From: Gymnopus androsaceus JB14
Lineage: Eukaryota; Basidiomycota; Agaricomycetes; Agaricales; Omphalotaceae
Assembly: GCA_009733575.1 (NCBI GenBank)
Contig: ML769713.1
Location: forward strand, 1-64,000
Length of the DNA stretch: 64,000 bases
Direction: 5' to 3'
The number at the start of each line of letters is the position of its first letter. Position 1 is the stretch's first letter. Below are positions 30,873-41,049 of the stretch, in pieces. The notes below the pieces were generated by a model that was given only the letters and a program-made list of their open reading frames with translations, did no database searches and had not been told where the DNA came from. The position numbers and the translations under genes were made by a program.

Positions 30873-32080
30873 TCAATTCCACCAATCAACCTCAAATACT
30901 GTACCGACTCCATCATCGCCCTCAACGACCTGTCGTACAAACCAGCGGTCGTGACTGACCACGATTAATGCCCCTTCAAATTTCTCGAGCTCCTCCGCCA
31001 ACACGATAACCGTGTCCGCATCTAAATGCGTTGTCACTTCATCCAACACCAGAACATGTGGTACTGGGCCCAGCTTTGGTGGAGGGTAAAGCATCATCGC
31101 AAGCGCTAAACGGACCTTTTGCCCACCTGAGAGCTTGCTAATGGATATACTCGAGACGCTGTTCCCAGCCAGTCCGACCGATGCTAGAGCAGCGCGTGCA
31201 TCGTGTGAGTCCACGGTCGTATCAGTAGCACCAGTACCCTCTATCATAACTTGCAGCGCCGTTTTCGTTAAAGGAAGCTGCTCGGTAACATCCTGCGAAA
31301 AGAATCCAACTCTGGCTGTTGGATGACGGGTCACACTCCCAGTGGTGATTCTCCCTTCTTGCATAGATTGATCAACCAAGCACCGAACCAAGGTCGATTT
31401 CCCCGTCCCGTTGAGACCGACTATACCGACCCTCGTCGCGGGATGGACGACTAGATTCACACCAGTCAGCACTTCCTTTCCTCCTACTCCTTCTACATTT
31501 GCACCTGCTCGATATGCAAATCGTAGTTCCTCCGCTGATATCAAAGGACCCGGAAATCTCAACTCCCCGGGACTCGGCAATACCACCTTTATGCCTGGAT
31601 CATCCTTAGGTATAATCGCATCGATTCCCTCTCTCATAGAGGTATGGTACCCCGGTAAATCTCTGTTCAGCTTGAACCTTCCCCCGCGCATACCAACTTC
31701 ATACCCCATGCGTTCGTCAAGCTTCTTCTGACGCGATGCTGCCTGGCGGAGTTTCTTGTCGTCTCCAGTGGCTTTGGCAGCACGTATGTTTCCCGCGACG
31801 GTATCTTGCATATGAGCACGCTGGCGGGATTGTGCATCCTGCATCTTTACGAGGTATCGTTGGGGTTCGGATCGCGTGGCCTCGTAACTAGATAAGTTCC
31901 CAGGGAATCGCTCCAGAGTCAAATCCCGCAGAACAAGGATCTCCTCAGCGACAGCGTCGGTAAATGTGCGGTCATGAGAGTCGAAGAGAACCGTTGTGTT
32001 GGGAGGAAGGTCTTGCTGCAAATGCGTTTCAAGCCAGAGGACGGAGGGAAGATTGAGGAAGTTGGTGGGTTCGTATGGCG
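30873..32080 (-). pseudogene. ABC-F ATPase, 3' half only
   Basis: The frame starts inside the Walker B region of the first cassette (EPTNFLNLPSVLWLETHL at about 32080-32030). It continues with FDSHDRTF (first H-loop) and the inter-cassette linker, then a complete second cassette. That cassette has Walker A GIVGLNGTGKSTL, signature KLSGGQKVRLAL, Walker B HVLVLDEVTTHLD and H-loop VVSHDRWFV. ABC-F proteins act on ribosomes or translation factors and are not transporters. LDEPTNHLD is altered to LDEVTTHLD. The first cassette is missing; beyond 32081 the sequence is unrelated and repetitive, so the gene is cut off. Confidence 0.75.
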
Positions 32081-32149
32081 TCCCAAAGGGTGAAAAAATA
32101 AAACCTTCCCACTATTGTTGTATGCGTGCCAATTATTTATCGCGCGCGC

Positions 32150-32700
32150 GCGGATTTCATTCTTCCAAGTCCGCGCATTACAAAGGTCGCTGCTTAGTAC
32201 TTACAGTGACGGCAACTATTAATGCACACCCCCGAATCAGGAAGGTGGGCGTTTAAGTGTTGTTCCTCATCATACTGCTCAAAAGAATCATGACTTTTGA
32301 GTATATTAGTAGTGCAAGATGCTTAGCAGGTGTCATTTTTATGTAAGGAAGTCCTATGGGCTTTTTTTTGATGAGGTTCGAAGTGCTTAAGCACCCATTG
32401 GCCTGATTTGGGGGTGTGCATCAATAGTTCCGTCACTGTATATATAGACTTATATATAGATTTGAGTTCCAGGCTGTTCCAAATGGTCCAAAATAACCAC
32501 ATGATGACCATACAGAGTGGCAGCGTACCCTCCAAAGTGTGCACACTGATAACAATAATATTATTAATGGTAATCAGTTGCAAGTTGTCAAGATGGTCAG
32601 TCCCGGGCCATTCTGAATAGTCCAAAATAATCACATGATGACCATACGGTACCCTCCGAAGTGCGCACACTGATAACAACAATCATACAGTAATCCACGA
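32150..32700. repeat. Direct duplication and CG-dinucleotide run, no gene
   Basis: A CGCGCGCGCG run lies near 32143-32154. The segment around AATAACCACATGATGACCAT, with CTCCAAAGTGTGCACACTG, occurs at about 32490-32550 and again at about 32625-32680 with few changes. No coding signal is visible from 32081 to 32987. Confidence 0.55.
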
Positions 32701-32987
32701 TAAGATAGCAGAGTGCGCTTATCATAGGATAAGCTAAGCAAAGCAGGAGAGCCGGCAGCGCACCATCAAGCACTATTATCCTTTTGGAGTCAACTCTGAT
32801 CATAGCCGTCACTCCTCTATCAGTGTTTTTGAGCCTCCCAACCCACCCCTCTTTCTACACTTTCAAAATACTGGGTACCTGCTTTAAATTTCTGCCAACC
32901 TATGATTGCTAAATACTTAAACCAGCATCTTCTGACATTCTGGCTTTGACCGCATGGTTGTACTTAAAATTTTTTTTTTTGCCATAC

Positions 32988-34066
32988 TGTCAGGCCTTGG
33001 CTCATTTCCAGACACTCCCTGCACCCACTATCCACCCGCTGATGTTTCCCACGCTTCCTGACCGTCCGCGGATACTTCCCGTACTCATTACCTAAATTGC
33101 GCGTGCTTTCCATGCTTATTTACCATTTATCCTGCCTGCCGGGCACTTTCTACATGTGATTACCAGTTATCCTGTGTCCCGGGTGTCTCCTGCACTTGAT
33201 AACCATCCATCAGGCCCTCCCGATGACTTACACAGCCACCCTACAGTATATAAGTAGACACCCTGAGTCCATGTACCCTAGTCTGTTATTACCATTGTTA
33301 CCGAATCAATCCTGTTTTGCTTCTGTCTCTGTCTCTGTCTCTCTGTTCTGTCTGTTCTAACCAGTTGTGCCTTCCAAGCTCCGTTCAAAGGCTCACTGTC
33401 ATCTGCATTAACCACAAGGCTCTGTCCATAGATACCAAATCTACATCCAGAGCTCACTGTCTTCTATCTCTGTTTACAACTTTACGACCAAAGCTCCCTG
33501 GGAGCTTCCTATTTGGGTTTTGCTACCTCTAGAACCTCTGGCACCATCCACTTTCACTCAATTCCATCCGCTCTCACACTATTTCCATCTGCTCTCACCC
33601 TATTCCATCCACTCCCACGCTATTCTCATCCGCTTTCACCCTATTCCATCTGCTCCCACGCTATTTCCGTCTGATCTCACGCTATTTCCGCCCGCTTTCA
33701 CCCCATTCCATCCGCTCCCACGCTATTTCCGTCCGCTTTTGCTGTATTCCACCCGCATTATCCATATTTGGACTTATTACACCTTTTTTGACCACCCCTT
33801 CATCCATAGTCTATCTGCTTCCACTCATTTCTGGTCGTCGGACCACAATACCACCCGCTTCCTCCTGATTACATCATCGGGTGGCCCGTACACTGTTCCT
33901 TGCACCTCTGAGACTTGTACTGTTCCATACAAGGCTTATACTACTGTCCAGACCCACCTTACGGCATGGTTACCCCAGGTGGTCACATTTGGTCTCCACC
34001 TACATCTAGGTGTGAGACAGTCGGGATACATTGGTTCGAGATCCGTTTTGTGCACCAGGTCTCACA
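32988..34066 (+). mobile_element. Solo LTR (1,079 bp) with target duplication CATAC
   Basis: It begins TGTCAGGCCTTGG and ends GGTCTCACA. CATAC lies at 32983-32987 and again at 34067-34071. A TATATAAGTAGACACC box near 33246, followed by a CTCTGTCTCTG pyrimidine tract, looks like a promoter with its start region. From 33560 to 33760 an imperfect minisatellite of about 20-bp units (CCGCTCTCACGCTATTTCC) is embedded. No internal element sequence remains. Confidence 0.8.
33560..33765 (+). repeat. Imperfect 20-bp minisatellite in the solo LTR
   Basis: About ten units related to CATCCGCTCCCACGCTATTT with point changes and small length differences. The unit lies downstream of the TATA box, in what would be the transcribed R/U5 part of the LTR. 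Confidence 0.7.
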
Positions 34067-34269
34067 CATACAAGTTCATTGAAACTTGAAAGTTGAAAGT
34101 CATGCATTTTATATGACTTCCTGATAGTTTACAGCATTGTTGATGACACAAGGAGTTGCTGATGTCAGCCATCATTATGTTGAGGGCACTTGAGGCCATC
34201 ATTTTTGGTGCTACTCTGGCTGACAGCCAGACTAGCTCCAAAAAAGGAAAGTCCAATCATTCTCAAAGT

Positions 34270-34597
34270 TAGTGTTGCGAAGGCATGACATGGCATGGTG
34301 CGGCACAACTTATAACAGCATCAACCAAAAATAGACACGGCATGGCTTGGCATGCCATGCTGTCAGTCGACGCCGGACCTAGCAACCACCAGCTAAAGTT
34401 AGCTATAAATAATTCTCTGAGAAATCAAAAAAAAATCTTAATATTTTTTGTATACTAAAAGTAGTTAATCAGGTGTGAAAACGGCTTGAGTGGCAGCATG
34501 CCGCACCAAGTGACATATAATGGCATGGCATACGTTGACATAGTTTCGGCGTGGCAGCCGGCAAGCTGTCATCCCAAGTCAAGCCATCGCAACACTA
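34270..34597. mobile_element. hAT-type MITE (328 bp), 8-bp duplication CTCAAAGT
   Basis: The ends are TAGTGTTGCGAAGGCATGAC and the inverse of TAGTGTTGCGATGGCTTGAC. CTCAAAGT lies at 34262-34269 and 34598-34605. An 8-bp duplication with TAGNGTT-type ends is typical of hAT elements. The interior has repeated GGCATGGCATG words and no ORF. Confidence 0.85.
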
Positions 34598-34619
34598 CTC
34601 AAAGTGCCATCAATTGGCA

Positions 34620-34731
34620 ACTGCAGCTTTGTTCTCTCCAGAGTCTCCAGAGTTCTCCAGAACTCTCTGGAGACTTATTCAATTCTCTGGATGCTCCAGC
34701 AGCTCCAGCGAAAATCCAGGTTTTGCTGATG
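34620..34731. repeat. CTCCAGAG-rich low-complexity stretch ending in GGTTTTGCTGATG
   Basis: The interior (CTCCAGAGTCTCCAGAG and similar) and right terminus (CCAGGTTTTGCTGATG) match the 179-bp element at 21172-21350. The left end is unclear, so this may be a truncated family member. From 34732 to about 35060 I see no gene. Confidence 0.5.
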
Positions 34732-35062
34732 AAATGCTTTCTGTGACTCCTTTTTTTTGTCCTGCAGTTGCTCATTAAATCTCTGATTGAACTACTTTCA
34801 TTTATGCCCAAAACTTACCTTTGACTTGCACTGTGCCTCTGTCCTTCTACTTTAGATGATCCACTGATATTCTTTAGTGTTTCTTGTTAGAAATAATAAA
34901 AGGAGTTTAAATGATTGTATAGCTGTTTGGCCTTGACTGGGCCCTGAGGCAAACAGGTAAGGTATATGAGTAACTACATACTGTATTTATACCTTAAGAA
35001 TGACTATGTCACAGTGCATATATCAGGAAGTCACAAGATCCACCTAAGGATTTACTGGAGCT

Positions 35063-36545
35063 TCCTACTCACTCTCAACCATTTGTCCCCACTGGAAGGT
35101 TCACGCAGGAAAGGAAAGAAATTTTTGACAAAAACCATAACAAGGATTTCCTCTGGGAAGAGGAGCTAGCCTTGTTCCACAATATAATGATGGATCAGGA
35201 ATCAGCTTTTGCATGATGTGCCAAGGAAGGAGGTTTGTTAAAACACAAGTACTTTCCACTGGTTAAAATGCCTGTAACTCCTCATGAACCCAATGTCAAG
35301 AAAAATATTCCAATTCCACCAGGAATTTTCAAAGAAGTTTGTCGTATTCTCAAAGACAAGATTGATGCGAGGGTGTATGAGCCTTCAATGTTATCTTATT
35401 GAACAAAGTGGTTTTGTGTTACTAAGAAGGATGGGAAAAGTTTACAAATAGTATACAGTCTCGAGCCTCTTAACAAAATCACTATCCAATTTTCGGGTGT
35501 GCCCCCAGCCACTGTGGATGTTGCAAGATCTTTTGCAGGAAGAGCATGCGGTGGTACCCTAGACGCATTTGTTGGTTATGATGAACAGGATTTGCACATG
35601 TTGTCGTGAGACTACACCATGTTCCAGACACCGTTTGGAACATACCAACTGGTTAAACTACCAATGGGTTGGACAAATTCTGTACCTGTCTTTCACAACA
35701 ACATGACTTATATATACCAAGATGAGATTGTAACTGGAGTTACCAGATCATATCTTGATGATGTTCCTACTCAAGGTTTGGCTACTAGGTATGAATTACC
35801 AGGAGGTGGCTATGAGACTATACCAGAGAATCTAAAGATTCATAGGTAGACATGGGCACGAATGCCCATTTGAATGCATTTGACATTCGTGATGCGAATT
35901 TTTGTGCTCCAAATCTGGACATTCACATTCGAGTGCACATTCGTGCGAATGAGAATGTTTTTATACAAAACATTTGTGAATATGAATATTTTAGGCAAAT
36001 ATTCAAATGTATTCACAAATGTCATAATAAATAAATACATACATTATTATATGTAATATAAAATACTACTACTATCTAAACATATAAGTTCAAGTGCTAA
36101 GATATAAAGTGACCATGCCAAGGTTTGAACTCTAACGGACAGATGGTTTTGGTGTAAATCAGGGCCTCGGTTACATCACACACAAGGGGAACAATAAACA
36201 GGTACACCATCTGGTTTTGCTTAAGGTATGTAAATCATAAATATAGTACTATATGTGAAAATTCATTAATGAGGTGAAATAAGGTCATGAATGTTGAAAA
36301 CATTTGCCATTCCGAAACCAGACATTCACATTCGAATGTCCATTCGTGCGAATGTGAATGTTTGCCCATCAAACATTCAACATTCAAATGCCAAATGCGA
36401 ATATATTCACAAATATTCGCAAACATTCAGCATTCGTGCCCATGTCTATTCGTAGGTTTGTTTGGGAACATGCCTTGAATGTGAATAGGATTATCCATAG
36501 GTTTAAATACGCTGGTGGAACCTTTTCTGGACCAAAAGCATTAAT
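35063..36545 (+). pseudogene. Ty3 reverse transcriptase relic, with nested MITE
   Basis: Reading the plus strand gives DKNHNKDFLWEEELALFHNI, FPLVKMPVTPHEP, KWFCVTKKDGKSLQIVYSLE, CGGTLDAFVGYDEQD, FQTPFGTYQLVKLPMGWTNS and the catalytic RSYLDDVPTQG (YLDD for the usual YVDD). The sequence is close to the RT of element 2 but a separate copy. In-frame stops occur near 35206, 35399 and 35608. A MITE splits it at 35846; the frame resumes after 36456 with FVWEHALNVNRI. It ends at a second low-complexity insertion at about 36548. Confidence 0.8.
35847..36448. mobile_element. hAT-type MITE (602 bp) in the RT relic
   Basis: Perfect 19-bp ends, TAGACATGGGCACGAATGC, and 8-bp flanks TTCATAGG (35839-35846) and TTCGTAGG (36449-36456), differing at one base. 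Removing the element and one flank joins LKIHR to FVWEH in frame, confirming the site. The interior is AT-rich with repeated ATTCG words. A box-B-like AGTTCAAACC occurs on the minus strand near 36130. Confidence 0.85.
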
Positions 36546-36665
36546 GATGGACACGAGTCCAGATCCGGACCTGGTACCTGCAGATCCCGGTACCAGGTTC
36601 CCATGGATCCAGCCCTTGCAGGTCAACCTCAACAAAAATTTCAAGGACCTGCAGGTCCAGGCCTG
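36546..36665. repeat. Low-complexity insert of GGTACC/CTGCAGG words starting GATGGACACGAGTCC
   Basis: The segment contains repeated GGACCTGGTACCTGCAG-like palindromic words and GGATCC. Its left terminus, GATGGACACGAGTCC, recurs in inverse at 44140-44155 next to a similar word-rich stretch. It ends the RT relic abruptly. From 36666 to 36800 I see no gene. Confidence 0.5.
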
Positions 36666-36809
36666 AAACAAAAACAAAAATTTTGCCAGATAAATTTTAC
36701 CCATTTCATTGATGCAACAAAGGTATTTCATTTACAATGGCTGGCAGGCTCAAGCAAGCGTAAGGTAACTAGATCTAATCGGAATCTACTTGGTCCGAGT
36801 GCTTAATTG

Positions 36810-37127
36810 TCAGTTGGCACACATGTGCATAGCATCGAATGCCCTAACAAGTCTAACATCAGTGCAATTCCGACTGTGAAAATGCAAACCTACTCTCTCT
36901 GTACCAGGCGCATTGTTGTATGCTGCACGGTCCATAATATGTGCATGCAGATGAGAATCCTGAAGGCAATTGAGTGCCAGGTCAAAAACAACAACAATTG
37001 AACTCACTGTAAATGTTTTGAGCATTGTAGCAATCCTATCTGCAGTTGAAGCACCATCAACAGCAGTCTCAAGCATATGGAATGGAAGCTCTGCAAAAAG
37101 ACTGAGGTTGGATTCAATTTCAGACAT
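36810..37127 (-). CDS. Hypothetical two-exon fragment
   Basis: Exon 37127 to about 37008 reads MSEIESNLSLFAELPFHMLE and on to MLKTFT. An intron with a GTGAGT donor and CTTCAG acceptor follows, then an exon reading DSHLHAHIMDRAAYNNAPGT. I do not recognise the family. The 48-nt intron has good signals, which argues for a real or recently real gene. Confidence 0.3.
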   Translation of the reverse strand: MSEIESNLSLFAELPFHMLETAVDGASTADRIATMLKTFTVSSIVVVFDLALNCLQDSHLHAHIMDRAAYNNAPGTERVGLHFHSRNCTDVRLVRAFDAMHMCAN

Positions 37128-37300
37128 CTATAAAGCTCAGAGGTCAGTAGCTGTAAGCCTCCCCGCAAAGAAACATGCACCATGTAGACGTTAGAGGCAA
37201 CAAAAATTTTTATAAAATGAACAATAAGTAGATTTTTATTATAACGGACTCAAATTTGAAACAAATAATCTACAATACAATCAGCCGACTACCCAAGGAA

Positions 37301-40256
37301 CTACAATGCAACATGAGGGACAGTGGAAGGCCAGTGGAAAGTTTTCAAAAAAACACATAGATAATAGTTCACCAAAATTTCCTCTATCTCCATGAGAGCA
37401 GTATGGTCATCCTCCTGAGGAAACGGCCTCCACAACTCAGGAGGTTTAACCCCCAGCCATGCCTTGACCAAATCAAACAGTCCTTTTAGATGACAAATAT
37501 GATAGGTCCCATGTTGTGACGAAAAGCCAGGATCAGTGTACTTGGGAAGATAAGGGAGACCAGGCCAGCAATGATGGACTTGGAATTCCCTCTCATACCA
37601 GGCCTCCTTCAGCATCTCCACTTCATCAGTGTCTCCCTGAGGCTCCGGTACCATGTACCTGTCCAGCACAAGCATCTCAAGACAAAACTTGATCTCATAC
37701 AGCTCCCAGATTACCTGCCAAACAATACTAGGATCGATCTGCCCAGAAGTGTTGAGATTGACCTTGGCCCCATTCCACAATGCAGGCACAGACACAATAT
37801 TGTCTGCATCAATTTGAATCCCCACTGAACATGAATCCTTCAGCACTGACTTGAGTTGCGTTAGCATTTTCGTCCTTCCACTGCTTCCAGCATAGCACGC
37901 CATTGCTTGTTGGTGAACAACTTCGCATTGGCCAAGCCAAGCCTCCACAGCAATGCAGGACAAATATGGAGCCACATCATCAACAGTGATACCTTGAGAG
38001 CATTATTGGGGGTCACAAACAAGGCAGGATCAGGAAGGAATTGCTCAAGTTGTGAGGGGCCCATAAATCATTCAAGTTCTTTCAACCTAACACTGGCAAT
38101 ATCCCAGACATGAAGGCGGATGGGCCAGGAGTCATGGATGATAGGTAGAAAATGGTTGCGGGGCTCTGTTGGAGGAGGGACATAGGAAGATGGATTGGCT
38201 ATAATAAACGTGTTAGCATAATTGCAGAGTATGTATACCAAATGAGAACACACCAAGTTTCTGCTTTTTCTTGGGTGGTGCCTTTGGCTTTGGTGGTGGA
38301 GGTGCTATCCAATCATGCAACGTAACATCTAGAGACTCCATCTCAGATAGCTTGGTTTGCACTGCAGAAGACAAGGATGAAGATGTTGCGCTGGAACGAG
38401 CAACACTTCCCAACGGAATCAAAGAGCCACTAGGAGTGGTACTCTCTCTGGAGCCAAAGGTACCGACCAGTGACATGGCAAATTGGCGGTGGATGAATAT
38501 TGCCATGCACGCATAGCGCTTAAAGCTACCAGGAAGTCCAACATATATCAGTGGATGAGGGGCCTTTTGTGCAACATATCAACAGTATCCAAGCTGCAAA
38601 GGTGAAGTTTTTCCAACCACTCCTCATCAAGAGGCGCAACCAGACGGTCTATTTGTGCCAGAGGTTGCTGCTGCAATGGACAGACCCACCAAAGAGGAAT
38701 TCCCACTTGAAACAAGTCAGCAGCAATGCCCAAGTCACTTGTGAATGCACCCATAATATCACAATCCAGAGCAAACAAAAAATCAACATTCTTGAGACAA
38801 GGAACCTATCTCTGCAACCACTGACAACATGCATAACATTCCAAGACTACTTGCTGCAAGCAGGCTAGTAGCAACAAGACAATATTGTGTGCTCCAGGCT
38901 CTCACAGACGTTCAAGGTACTTGTGTAGCTGATCTCAAGAATGAACTAGGTGTCTGTCGCGTTGCTGCTCCTTGGTCAGCTTGGAAATTGTTTTGAGAAC
39001 TGTTTGAGAGAGTTTTACCATCTCTGCTTCAAGAATAGGTGCCAGATGCACAGTACCGGCCAGACCAGGTACATTCACTGACTCGAAATCACCAGACATT
39101 GGTTGATACCAGGCCCAGTGAAGAGGATGATCCACTGAATTGTTTGGATATGGAATGACCGCAAGATGACCAACAACGTAATGGTATGGCTGTGGCCAAT
39201 ACAACGGATTGTCCTTGGCGAAGTTATTTTGTCATCGCATGCACGTCTCACAGTGACCAATAGGAGCATGTACAACATCCATATTTGGAGTTGTCACAAA
39301 AATACTGAGTTGCGTGAAGGCTGCACCAACACATCCATTGAAAGAACAAAGCTCTGGAAAAATATATCAGTATTGCAATAAAGCTGAAATGAAAATAAAA
39401 GATACTTACAAGGAGAAGAAGCAGGTACTTGAGATTCCTGGGCCTCTGGAATTGCAGATGTAGGAGGGGCCAGAGGGGCAGGAGTTGCATGGAGATCTAC
39501 GAGAATCAATCAGTATTGTGAAAAATAGGAAAAAAATTGAAATATAATACTTACGAGTAGACGAATCCAGAGAATCCTGGGTAACTGCTCCAAGATCCAC
39601 TTCTGGATGACAAGGAGAAGAAGCAGGTACTTGAGGATTCTGGGCCACTGGAATTGCAGATGCAGGAGGGGCCGGAGTTGCATAGAGATCTACAAGAATC
39701 AATCAGTATTGGAAAAATAGAAAAAAATCGAAATATAATACTTATGAGTAGACAAATCCGGAAAATCATGTATCACTGATGATGGAGGATCCACTTTCAT
39801 GGGTGAGTAGTCCTGCACTCACTTTGCAGCATATCTCTTGTCTTGCTTCTTCCTCTCTGTATATTTCTTCAATGTAATTTTTGCCTTGCCTGACATCTGA
39901 GTGGACAAGAGGGAGTGCAGAGAATTTCTGGAGGGAGAAAAGGATGAACTGCCGGGAGCTGCAGGCTTGGGAGTGAACGAAGCTGCTGGAGGAGACTGTG
40001 ACACAGAGTCCATGTTGAGCTCCATGTCAAGAACATTGGATGCAGCAGGGTGGGGAGGCAAAGGCAAAGATGGAGACTGCGACACAGAGTCCATGTTGAG
40101 CTCCATGTCAAGAACATTGGATGCAGTGGGATGGGGAGGCAAAGGCAAAGATGGAGGTGGAGACGAAGCTTGTGTCGTATATGCCAGATACCATATAATC
40201 AATTTTTTCTTCAATCTCAGTGATAATTGGGATATGATCCTCAGTATCAGGCTCAA
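37301..40256 (-). pseudogene. Transposon-linked hypothetical gene, type B (copy 1), multi-exon and decayed
   Basis: Minus-strand pieces run 40256-39819, 39769-39294, 39204-38935, 38778-38548, 38506-38213, 38256-38068, 38064-37861 and 37975-37301. The first piece has two copies of a SLPLPPHP...DMELNMDSVSQSP block and a basic tail. The middle has HLAVIPYPNN, the 3' part LPDPALFVTPNN, LFTNKQWRAML and IWELYEIKFCLEMLVLDRYM. A second locus at 56578-58664 shows the same order (LALIPYPGS, LPEPALFANHK, WRRMLGLELFG, PAWKD). I infer one family. It has no domain I recognise, and its repeated presence beside transposases suggests a mobile-element passenger. Confidence 0.45.
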
Positions 40257-40489
40257 TACCTACAATTCTAGAGAGATATGGACGCCATTTGGAGTTGTCG
40301 TACTCATAAATACTGTCTTTGAATATATTGAGAAGCTGCTCCTTGACCTTCAGTAAGTTGATGGAATTACTTCCTGCATATTGCTGGAGGATATGCCAGC
40401 ATTGGAGGTCTAATTTGGGGGAGGAGGTGGAGTAGGAAGAGGAATTGGACATTAGAATGAGTGTTTTTGAAGCAAGAATGTCAAGCAGT

Positions 40490-40610
40490 GGATAAATGCA
40501 CTTGGTGAAGTGAGACTGCATGCTCAGAAGGACAAATCCAACTGAACAATGAGCACAAAAGGACAAATCCAATTGTGTGGTAAAAGGACAAATCCAATTA
40601 CCAGCAATGT
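40490..40610 (+). repeat. Repeated AAAGGACAAATCCAATT words
   Basis: Three copies lie within about 80 bp at 40520-40600. The complement ATTGGATTCGTCC occurs at about 40850, 41480 and 41515, inside and upstream of the hAT pseudogene. From 40711 to 41049 I see no gene. Confidence 0.55.
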
Positions 40611-41049
40611 TGAGTGTGTTGTTGAAGACAGTGGCATTGGGCATTGTCGTGGTAGAGGAAAGAGTTAGAGTTTGTGTGGTGCCTACAGGCGCAGACTGAT
40701 TACAAGTCACTGAACTTTAATTTGTTTGTGCCTGTGGCTGTGGGCACTAAACTCTTCTCTCTCTCCTCAACCACAACAACGCTGCATGCCACCAAAGACA
40801 GCAAGCTCGAGTTGGCTTTGGCCTTCTTGATTCCAAGATGATTGGATTCGTCCTTTCATCCTGTATTCAGATATGTCTGTCTATGCGGAACACCGCCTGG
40901 GGTAGTAATCAAGATTGGTTCAAGATTGTCGCCGCCGATGGGCTCCATTTGGCAGCAGTAAATTTTTTTATTTTGAATTATGGGTGATTTAGATTGGGCT
41001 CTCCAAGTATAAAAGGTGTGTGTTCCCACTTTCCCTCTCCTTCACAGCC

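Noticed and set aside
36100..36220. SINE in the MITE at 35847-36448
   Set aside because: Only a box-B-like AGTTCAAACC is present; I could not find a matching box A at proper distance.
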